From positions 1 to 64,000 of the forward strand of contig CAJQUW010001458.1 in NCBI GenBank assembly GCA_907163375.1: 64,000 nucleotides of DNA. The letters run 5' to 3'. A program made the position numbers and the translations under genes. Position 1 is the stretch's first letter. Each line of letters begins with the position of its first letter. The notes under the pieces were generated by a model. It was given only the letters and a program-made list of their open reading frames with translations. It did no database searches and was not told the origin of the DNA. The DNA comes from Prostheceraeus crozeri (taxonomy: Eukaryota > Platyhelminthes > Polycladida > Euryleptidae). Positions 56,784 to 64,000 of this stretch are shown in pieces.

Positions 56784-57872
56784 TCACTGAGAATCGCGTA
56801 GATGAAAGATGTCTGCACGACGCATCCAAGAGTTCATACTTGAAGGATAACCGACCCATTTAACAAGACACCATTCTTCACCTTGTAGTTTCTTACTTCG
56901 AATGATTTTCTCTACTAAATATGTGTCACTTTGAGTGACCAACTCAATCTCATCACGATGAAAGCTACCATCAATTTCTTCATTATCGTAATCTTTCAAC
57001 TTGTAAGTTTTTGGGGAGTCTTCTTTATTGATACTTGAAACTGTGAAAATTTCGTCTGTCCAATTCGGGAGATAACCTTTGGCAAAAACACTCTTAACTT
57101 TTGATATGCGAACTTTATCATCTATTTTCACATCACTTTTTGCATTATTACGCTTGCGTTGGAATGTTTCACGCACTCTATCTACGTTGTCAGCATTCAT
57201 ATTCACTGGTCTGAGTCAAATAGAACGATGAATAGAGTGATTGTAGGCATGTAGCGTATCTTGTAGAACCTTTGTCCAATTTTGTGTTAAGTTGGCAGTG
57301 AAATGTCGCCACAAGCGATTTTTTAATGTGCGATTAAAAGATTCAACTAGTGCAGCCTTATAAGCGCTCTTTACACTAAACAGCTCAATATCATATCTCT
57401 CAAATAATCTTCCCACATGCTGATTTTCGAACTCTTTTCCTTGATCACTCTGAATTCTCTTTGGAATACGACCCTCTCGGAAAATTGACTGGAATGCCTC
57501 TGCTGCTCGTTTACCTTCTTTAGTTTTTAAAGGTTAAGCCCACGCATAACGCGAGAAAATATCAATTACGGTTAAGATAAAATTGTGTCCCGAGTTATGT
57601 TTTGAAATAGCGGCAATGTCACACAAATCTGCTTGCCACTGTTCATCAATTTCATGAACAATATAATGGCGGGTGCGGTACTTCTTTTTCGCTTGTTTGT
57701 GGAGTGTATATGTAGCTTGACCCTTTAACCATTGTTTAACTTGTGATTGTGGAAGAGCGCTCACTTTTGACAATTTCTTTATAAATGCAAATCCTGCAGG
57801 ATGTTTTACATCATAATATATTGACTTTAAAAGTTCATCCGATGACGACTGACTCATTCTCCTTCTTCTCAT
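56784..57872 (-). pseudogene. Retrovirus-like integrase with C-terminal chromodomain
   Basis: ATG 57872. One frame throughout, interrupted by TAA 57534-57536 and TGA 57216-57218. An N-terminal helical region (DVKHPAGFAFIKKL) precedes the RNase H-fold core. Catalytic Asp lies in QWQADLCD, the second Asp in RIQSDQGKEF and the Glu in LVESFNRTLKNRLW. After an SH3-like region, YLVEKIIRSK...WCLVKWVGYPSSMNSW is a chromodomain, which may direct insertion to particular chromatin. It makes the 6-bp duplication seen at the ends. Otherwise full length (about 360 codons). Confidence 0.93.
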
Positions 57873-58038
57873 GTTTTTGCTTTCTTACCTTTTTGCATTT
57901 ACAGCAACCACAGGATTCATGGGATTTACGTTTACATTGCTTAGGAATCTCATTGTGAGAGCTGGCACAGCAAGTACAAGTTACAGTTACATTTACTTCC
58001 GGGGGATCTTTACATGGTAAGCAACACATCTGCTTCAT
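57835..58038 (-). CDS. Small Cys-rich Polinton protein
   Basis: 67 aa, ATG 58038, with eleven Cys in the first 48 residues (CC..C, CTCC, C, CGCCKC) and a Lys-rich tail. This suggests a zinc-binding or disulfide-knotted mini-protein. It overlaps the integrase start by 38 bases in another frame and follows the previous gene after 4 bases. Function unknown. Confidence 0.6.
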   Translation of the reverse strand: MKQMCCLPCKDPPEVNVTVTCTCCASSHNEIPKQCKRKSHESCGCCKCKKVRKQKHEKKENESVVIG

Positions 58039-58042
58039 ATTA

Positions 58043-58507
58043 CTAGTCTGAGAACATGTATGTCTTTGGAGGAGTTCTTCTACGTCGTTCTCTTCCCCTT
58101 GTTTGCTTGATGGGTGTGGGAGGGGATTTGGAAGGTGATCTCTTAAACAAATTCCTTGGCATTTTCATTTTACTCTTAACCGGTGAAGTAGATGAAGTAG
58201 TATCAACTGCTGAAATAGAATCAAGTTCTTTCAATGTTTCATTATTCAAAGCAAATTTTGGAACATTGTGCTTTTTCAATAGTTTAAGAAAGTAAGACCA
58301 ACCAGGTGGGACATAGCCTTGACGGCGCTTTCTGCGTGTTCTATACTGAATCAAGTCTTCATAACGTGAAGCGTTAATAATTTCATTATCATCTGAAATG
58401 ATTTCACCTCTATCATTCACAGTGAGATATGGTTCAATGCTGTTGAAAAAGGACATTGCATGTCCACGAGATTCTAAAGGTGTAGCAGTCGAAACAGAGT
58501 CACTCAT
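58043..58507 (-). CDS. Conserved-looking Polinton ORF154
   Basis: 154 aa, intact. The middle has an YRTRRKRRQGYVPPGWSYF block and a following LLKKHNVPKFAL; the tail is Ser/Pro/Arg rich with SPSKSPPTP and RRRRTPP, suggesting phosphorylation and nucleic-acid contact. The ATG directly abuts the stop of the upstream ORF. I do not recognise the family. Confidence 0.65.
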   Translation of the reverse strand: MSDSVSTATPLESRGHAMSFFNSIEPYLTVNDRGEIISDDNEIINASRYEDLIQYRTRRKRRQGYVPPGWSYFLKLLKKHNVPKFALNNETLKELDSISAVDTTSSTSPVKSKMKMPRNLFKRSPSKSPPTPIKQTRGRERRRRTPPKTYMFSD

Positions 58508-58651
58508 CTAATTCTTCAAACTTTTCAATTCTTCGACAGTTTTCGATTGTAATAATACAGCACGATGTGGATCTTTGATATGCGCATTTTGCTGATAATT
58601 TAATTCATTCTTATAAATTTGATTTGCGAGAAGTTGTCTTAATTGTTGCAT
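58508..58651 (-). CDS. 47-aa ORF upstream of ORF154
   Basis: ATG 58651-58649, stop TAG 58510-58508 immediately followed by ATG of ORF154. The Gln/Asn/Leu-rich product (MQQLRQLLANQIYKNEL start) looks helical. No family recognised. Its exact abutment with the next gene argues that it is real, or a regulatory upstream frame. Confidence 0.5.
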   Translation of the reverse strand: MQQLRQLLANQIYKNELNYQQNAHIKDPHRAVLLQSKTVEELKSLKN

Positions 58652-58707
58652 GGCAGTCAATTACACATATTCATCCTGAGGAATAACAACCATGCGAGAA
58701 TAAGATC

Positions 58708-59325
58708 TCATAGTTTGTAGATAATCATGGGAGTTTTCAAAATATCACTTCGCAATCTAAATTCTTCCGGACACTTCTGTGTAAAATCAATGAATAAGTA
58801 ACCGTGCGGCTTTTCAGTTGCTGCTTGAAAAAATTCAATTAAGGCTTTTGAACCTCTTGGCGCTACTTGTCGCGCTAAAATTTCAAGTTGACTTCTATCT
58901 CGTGGATTCTTAAAAATAGCGTAATAGTGTGTATTCAAGTTTCGTGTGCGGGTTTCTTTCCCATCAGGAAACAAATTCTGCGTGATATAGATTATAAAGC
59001 ATCTTTTGTGATGTGCTGCGCGAGTGAACATATCTGTAACATCTTTAGAATTCTTGCTTTTTTATAATAGATCATCCAAAACAACGACATAATTGGACTG
59101 AATCTTATCCACTGGAATAATTCCTTCATTTCGAATAAAGTTACGACGTTGCAATTCCTGAAAGAGTGACGGTTGATAATTGCCATGACACCAAATCACT
59201 CGATTGATAGGTTCCTTAAACAACTCTTTTCTTTTATCTAGCAAATTCAGCGTGAAAACAGTTTTACCTGCATGGGATGGACCTGATTTAGTCAGAACTT
59301 TATCACATTGAAGTCTGAAATCCAT
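58708..59325 (-). pseudogene. Packaging ATPase (FtsK/HerA, A32-like), one stop
   Basis: ATG 59325. Walker A GPSHAGKT, Walker B VVVLDDLL, then TAA at 59062-59064, after which the same frame continues with ITQNLFPDGKE, FKNPRDRSQLEILARQV and GYLFIDFTQ to 58708. About 205 codons, normal for Polinton ATPases. In intact elements it pumps DNA into capsids. The homologous codon in copy A is AAA, so a single A to T change made the stop. Confidence 0.93.
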
Positions 59326-59356
59326 TTTAATACTTTGGAATTCAATATTTGCATAA

Positions 59357-59707
59357 TTAACGCTTAAAGCCAAAGATATTACCCAATACATCGCCCACTA
59401 CAGGAGCTAACAGCGGAAGTAACACTGAAAGGAAACCACTCTTTTGTGTTAGAGTTTCCCACTTTCTTTGAGACGTAACTTTAGTATTGAAGATGAATCG
59501 CAATTTTGTAGCATGTCGCTTTAGTAACTTTCGTTGTTGTGGTGATAATTTGTTTGTCCTTAAACTTCTCACATGAGAAACAATTTCTCGAATAAATTTA
59601 TCATTAGCATGTCGTATAGCATTACATCGCTGATTTCCTTTCATTCGTTGAAGAGCTCGAATGGTCACAGAAAATTTTGAAGACTTTCGACTTTTGCGTT
59701 TCGCCAT
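59357..59707 (-). CDS. Small basic protein with hydrophobic C-terminus
   Basis: I choose ATG 59707 (context AAAATGGCG), giving 116 aa; the frame is open 25 codons further only via GTG or weaker ATGs. The N-terminus MAKRKSRKSSK and centre are strongly basic. The last 25 residues are hydrophobic (FLSVLLPLLAPVVGDVLGN), ending GFKR. This matches small Polinton proteins proposed as core or minor virion components; role inferred. It precedes the ATPase by 31 bases. Confidence 0.65.
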   Translation of the reverse strand: MAKRKSRKSSKFSVTIRALQRMKGNQRCNAIRHANDKFIREIVSHVRSLRTNKLSPQQRKLLKRHATKLRFIFNTKVTSQRKWETLTQKSGFLSVLLPLLAPVVGDVLGNIFGFKR

Positions 59708-59860
59708 TTTTCTCTTAACAATTGTTACAACTTGATTTTTCCACATTTGCATAGGTGCTAACTTTAATGACAGAAGTGACACCCAAAATGAGCTATATCA
59801 CAGTGATGCAAAAATGCTGGATTCTCATTGGATGTGCTTCTCATTGGCCAATGACATCAA

Positions 59861-61158
59861 GCTGAATCCAAATCTGGCCTTGTTTTTCTCGTACGATGCT
59901 TCGTTTAGCCGCTGGAGTCCAAAACACAAAACTCAACCTCTGACGGCTCTCTAATATGACCAAAAGTCTCAATGTCACTCTCAAGCCTAAGCAAAGGAAG
60001 GTAGGGTCTAACTGTGCTTTCCAATGAATTTGTGGCACTCTTGGCTTTCAAACGAGCTATTGCACGACTCTCTACCATTTCTAGAACCAAAGTTGGAAGA
60101 TCGCTGCGAGGGGGGGGGTCGAAGTTCTTCGTTATTTGGCCTACGACTTAGAAAACAAGTCCTTTAGACCCAAAAGTGGCCAAAAAGTCCAAATCCGACG
60201 TCCATTTTTACGTACGAGGCTTCGTTTAGCCGCAATAGACCAAAACTGACCAATTCAACCTCTGACGGCGCTCTAACATGGTCAAAAGTCTCAATGTCAC
60301 TCCCAAGCCTCAGCCAAGGAAGATAGGGTCTAACTGTGCTTTCCAATCAATTTGTAGCACTCTTAGCTTTCAAACGAGCTATCGCACGACTCTCTACCAT
60401 TTCTAGAACCAAAGTTGGAAGATCGCTGCCGAGGGGGGTCGAAGTTCTTCAGTTTTAGCCCTATGACGCTGGAAACAACTCTCCTAGACGCAAAATTGGC
60501 CAAAAAGTCCAAATCCGCCTTCCATTTTCACGTACGAGGCTTCGTTTAGCCGCTATAGACCAAAACTGACCAATTCAACCTATGACGGCGCTCTAACATG
60601 GTCAAAAGTCTCAATGTCACTCCCAAGCCTCAGCCAAGGAAGATAGGGTCAAACTGTGCTTTCCAATCAATTTGTAGCACTCTTAGCTTTCAAACGAGCT
60701 ATCGCACGACTCTCTACCATTTCTACATGTAGAACCAAAGTTGGAAGATCGCTGCCGAGGGGGGGGGTCGAAGTTCTTAGTTTTTAGCCCTATGACGCTG
60801 GAAACAACTCTGCTAGACCCAACATTGGCCAAAAAGTCCAAATCCGCAGTCCATTTTCACGTAAGAGGCTTCGTTTAGCCGCTACAGTCAGTTTCTCACT
60901 CAAAAACACGCAAAAACACACCTAAACCACACCTACACCCAAGAAACACAACATGTCGACGCAGAATTTCATCAGGAGACCAAATCTAAACACAAAATAA
61001 CCTTACAACCAATCCTACACACCAAAAAAAGACCGCCGCCCAAGAACAACCACGACGGTTGACCAAGACAAACCCGGCCGGTCGAACTAGAACCACACCA
61101 ACCCAACTCGCGCTCCAGAGGGGGGCTCTGTGCGCGGTTGGGAGGATTCCTTACTACT
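59861..61158. repeat. Right TIR of Polinton copy B
   Basis: 1298 bp, matching the left TIR in inverted orientation, but about 670 bp longer because the inner block is repeated. Ends ATTCCTTACTACT. Confidence 0.93.
59890..60880. repeat. Three tandem units of about 320 bp within the right TIR
   Basis: The word CGTACGATGCTTCG/CGTACGAGGCTTCG/CGTAAGAGGCTTCG starts at 59890, 60211, 60531 and 60860, giving periods of 321, 320 and 329. Each unit includes CAAACGAGCTATNGCACGAC and a poly-G run of varying length (60112, 60435, 60760). The third unit has an extra ACATGT. Confidence 0.93.
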
Positions 61159-61164
61159 TCGAAC
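61159..61164. repeat. Polinton target-site duplication, right (TCGAAC)
   Basis: Identical to 43747-43752, directly after the TIR. Confidence 0.95.
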
Positions 61165-61560
61165 ACAAGCAGAAAAGATTAGAACTATGTGATTGACATT
61201 CTAAAAGGAGCGCTGATGAGTGACATTGCGTGATGTGGACGAGTAGTCACTGTTTACCCTCGATTTCCACGACGGGGGAGTATGTGTTCTCAGACTGTCT
61301 CATGAGAGATGTGCAGTCTGCTGAATTTCAGAACATGGTCGATTCAGCGGTGGTGGCGTCACAATTTAGGCCGGTATTTGGATGACTCAAGAGTGCTACT
61401 GTCATCAAGGCACCTTTGATGGATAATGTTATCTCTCAGAAAATATGATTCCTTTTGTTATTCTAGCAGCATAGGGGCACCATCTCATCATCCAAAGTGA
61501 CAATGTGCAGCTGCACAGATCACACCAGCAATCGAGTAACTCTCATGGCCTTCAAGCTCT
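61165..61560 (+). pseudogene. Right part of the decayed Tc1/mariner copy
   Basis: GTTTACCCTCGATTTC, GGTGGTGGCGTCACAATTTAGGC-type and GACAATGTGCAGCTGCACAG parallel the transposase at 12410-12670 (TLDF, GGGSVMVWAGIW and DDNARPHR). It is the continuation of 43530-43746 beyond the Polinton. Confidence 0.7.
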
Positions 61561-61565
61561 CCTGG

Positions 61566-62275
61566 GGCCTATTTCAATTTGAGGTACCTAACCCTAGGAT
61601 TTCTTAGAAATGACGTTAGTGCATTTCAAAGTTAAGGCTAAGTTCAGTAAGATGACGCTAGGTCCCCTAAAGTATCTGAGGTGGTGACTCAGCATCAAGA
61701 GAAACCTAGGCTATATACATGTACGTCATTGTGCTCGTGATTTTCGTAGATTTTCGTCTCCGACACTCATTCTGCAGTAAATGAAATCTTCTACATTGGG
61801 CTATTTCAATGAATGTTCGCAACCTTGCTACCTTAAGGTTAGGTACCTAACGTCATGGTCCCTTAAGGTGGATAAGCGTATTTCAATCTTACGGGAGCAT
61901 TATCTTAAGGTACCCTTGGGAGCTCCCTTAAGGTATTTAACCAAGTATCAAACAATTTAATGCCTCTGTCTGTCACGAGGTCAAATAGATATCTTACCTA
62001 ACGTAATGAATATACACCACTAAAATAAGCCTAAAATTCATGAATGAATCTGGAGGCGATCGATGACGTTCCATTTACTGCAGGATGTGTATTGGAAACA
62101 ATAAGATTCATGAAAATCAACATAAACGGTTGTTGATTTCAAAATGGGTGATAAAGATCGAAAGATCGTCGCTGGTTCTCAAGATGGGTAGCATAAATTT
62201 CTCGATGGCAGTCCATTGGCCACAATTGTAAGAGAGAATAAACTGTAGCTAAAGAAGCGTTTTAAGGAACATAAA
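61566..62275 (-). repeat. Inverted partial copy of the 17-18 kb DNA element
   Basis: GGGGCCTATTTCAATTTGAG onward matches 18948 down to about 18325 in reverse, including the GTTAGGTACCTAAC palindrome (61840). Only the right half of that element is present. Confidence 0.85.
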
Positions 62276-62316
62276 CAAAAACGGTTGTTGATTTCAAAAT
62301 GGTGATAAAGATCGAT
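62120..62316. repeat. Direct repeat of about 42 bp
   Basis: ACGGTTGTTGATTTCAAAATGG and GTGATAAAGATCGA occur at about 62127-62162 and again at 62280-62316. Confidence 0.75.
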
Positions 62317-62935
62317 GCACACCAAGTATGCTGACCGCCATTTGACTATCGACCGTAAGAAGGCGCTGGACGCCGAAGGCCCGTCACGCTGTTTCAACGT
62401 CAATTTTACCTTTACTTTTGAACAATAAACTTGTAACTTCGAGTCAGAACCTCTTTTTAACTTGCTCCTGGTATGCATCGCCTGATTCGCAAACTGGTCA
62501 ACTATGTCTAGTGTTCGCAAGATAATAAAAGAATGCCATTTTATAGCAAAGTAATTCGCATTGCTACGCTATGCGACGCTATGACGGTAACGACCGGTCC
62601 ATTTTCAGGCTTACAATGACATCAAAATGATTGCGAATGAGATTTACATGAAAATCTCTGATACAGATATGTACAGTGATGCAATAATGATATGTGACAA
62701 AGATCATGCTCATCTTAACAAGTCAAAACTCTAACATAATGTAAATGGAAAATAGGACATTAAGATGTCTCTTGCCTTCCTTGATTATAGCACATTAAGG
62801 TGCCGAGTCAGTCCTTTGTCTCTGATATTTAGAGAAGGGCTTTTTTCTTTTATGAGAATTGCCTCGGCAGACAATTTGTGTCTGGGAATCGTGTCAGTAT
62901 TTCCATTAGATCAATTATTCCTTTTGGTTTGATGC
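62317..62935. other. No gene seen
   Basis: Short frames only, with an AATAAA-bearing stretch near 62424. Confidence 0.45.
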
Positions 62936-62939
62936 TGTG

Positions 62940-64000
62940 TTGCTCATTTGCCAAAATGAGCAAATACTGGCCAAGTTGAGACAAGTTGAGCCCGGTGAAT
63001 GTAGCTCCTGATTACTGAAATCTTGCATCTATGAGCAGTAAAGGAAGTAAAGTCCAAGCAATAGTTTGCAGCCGTCGGTTTACGATAAATAGAGAAACTT
63101 AGCGAGGTGTTGCTTGTGATTAAGACATCAAGAAAGGCAATTGAGTTATTTTCTTCAAACTCATAAGTAAAGTCCAAAACAGAGTTTGACAGATTATTTC
63201 TCAATAATCTAAATCAAATGAGTCTTACCCTTAACAATGACAAATATGTCATCAACATACCGATAATAAGCAATAGGTTGTTCTTCTTCTTTCACTGGAA
63301 GACCTCATTTTCTAAGTTAGACATGTAGAAGCTTACACACTTAGGACCAAGAGGTGATCCCATGGAAACACCATAAACCTGACGATAAAAGTTTCCCATC
63401 CAAGTGAAAGGTGTCTGGGCTTTTCTAATGTATTTCTTGGTATTTGTGGAGGAGGAATATTTGGATTATTATAAACGTTCTCCAAAATGATTTGTGTGGT
63501 CTCACAAACTGGAACATTGGTGAATAAGCTTACCACATCGATAGAAACCATCAAATGATTCCCTACAGTGTCATGCGAGTTTGCTTTCATTACAAAATCA
63601 TAAGAAGAGTCTGTGACATCTGCGTTATTGCAATATGGCTTAATAATGTTGTCAACAGATTGGCTAACTTCATGTGCTACCGAGCCTACCATTGAGATAA
63701 TTGGTCTTAAAGGCGGATTAGTCACACTTTTATGAACTTTTGGAGGTCCATATAAAAATCCAGGTCGAAAGTAAACAGTAAGTATGTTGATTTTTATCTT
63801 ATTATTCTGAACTCCAATCAAGGAGTTTAATTCTCTTTTAATTGCGGCCGTAGTATCTTTGATTAACTTCGTAAATTTTGAAGTATCTTGAACAATGGAA
63901 TTGAGCTTTTTGTCATAGTCTTCACGATCCATAACTACAGTTTTTTATCTCCTTTGTTTGCTTTTTTAATGACAATCTTTGTGTTCTTCTTCAGGTTTTT
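62940..64000 (-). pseudogene. Third Penelope-like element, RT region
   Basis: Minus strand, entering from beyond the window end. GFLYGPPKVHK (about 63760), LRPIISMVGS, motif A SIDVVSLFTNVP (about 63545) and, after frame changes, YYRYVDDIFVIV (about 63265) and SIAFLDVLITS (about 63140) appear in order. The RT is broken by frameshifts and a TAG (about 63225) and lacks the endonuclease in the window. It is closer in motif text to the PLE at 13-16 kb than to that at 22-24 kb. Confidence 0.85.

Larger units (their letters stand above)
43753..61158. mobile_element. Complete Polinton/Maverick copy B, 17.4 kb
   Basis: Has 6-bp target duplications, TIRs (43753-44378 and 59861-61158) beginning AG and ending CT, and the defining gene set: protein-primed DNA polymerase B, retrovirus-like integrase, packaging ATPase, adenain-like cysteine protease and a double-jelly-roll-type capsid protein, plus accessory genes. 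Rightward genes fill the left end and 54.1-54.6 kb; all others run leftward. Several genes carry stops, so the element as a whole is defective, although capsid and protease remain open. Confidence 0.97.

Noticed and set aside
43753..61158. LTR retrotransposon, suggested by the retrovirus-like integrase
   Set aside because: No reverse transcriptase, gag or LTRs; DNA polymerase B, capsid, protease and ATPase with TIRs and 6-bp duplication define a Polinton.

Overview
The window is animal nuclear DNA, probably from a marine or aquatic invertebrate. It has spliced genes, TATA boxes, sparse host coding sequence and a very heavy load of eukaryotic mobile elements. The species cannot be named from the sequence. 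The only host gene piece I recognise is a last exon of a sigma-like glutathione S-transferase (30036-30290).

Layout. 1-4435: right-hand end of a first Polinton/Maverick (copy A), cut by the window edge. 4860-8680: an old LINE fragment, then a longer internally deleted non-LTR retrotransposon, both on the minus strand, followed by a tRNA-like SINE head. 9220-11665: hairpin and tRNA-like repeats. 11717-13108: a Tc1/mariner element with TIRs and one frameshift. 13154-16705: a Penelope-like element (PLE) with an inverted copy of its own 3' end. 17203-18948: a non-autonomous DNA element. 21801-25706: a 5'-truncated PLE with an open RT plus GIY-YIG frame, bounded by two 862-bp direct repeats. 26060-26700: a LINE tail. 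32187-42930: a large inverted repeat whose left arm holds further insertions, including an apparently intact piggyBac (34859-37117). The right arm keeps the empty sites. 39359-43456: small repeats.

43753-61158 is a complete 17.4-kb Polinton (copy B). It has terminal inverted repeats starting AGTAGTAAGGAAT and a perfect 6-bp target duplication (TCGAAC), and it split an older Tc1/mariner copy. Rightward genes are a spliced coiled-coil gene, protein-primed DNA polymerase B and a TATA-binding-protein-like gene. Leftward genes form a tight array: a small basic protein, packaging ATPase, two uncharacterised ORFs, a Cys-rich protein, an integrase with chromodomain, a minor virion protein, major capsid protein and adenain-like protease. 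Two paralogous structural-like genes are also leftward. Polymerase, integrase, ATPase and the paralogous pair are interrupted. Capsid, protease and several small ORFs are open.

Most unusual points. (1) Copy B encodes a two-repeat TBP homologue behind its own TATA box. (2) Copy B carries two copies of an RNA stem-loop that looks like the histone mRNA 3' stem-loop, with two compensatory base-pair changes between the copies. Together these suggest an element that steers transcription initiation and uses S-phase-type 3'-end formation; this is inference. (3) The late array uses TAATG and TAG/ATG gene junctions. (4) Nested insertions can be read directly against preserved empty sites in the large inverted repeat. 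62940-64000 is a third, degenerate PLE running off the window.
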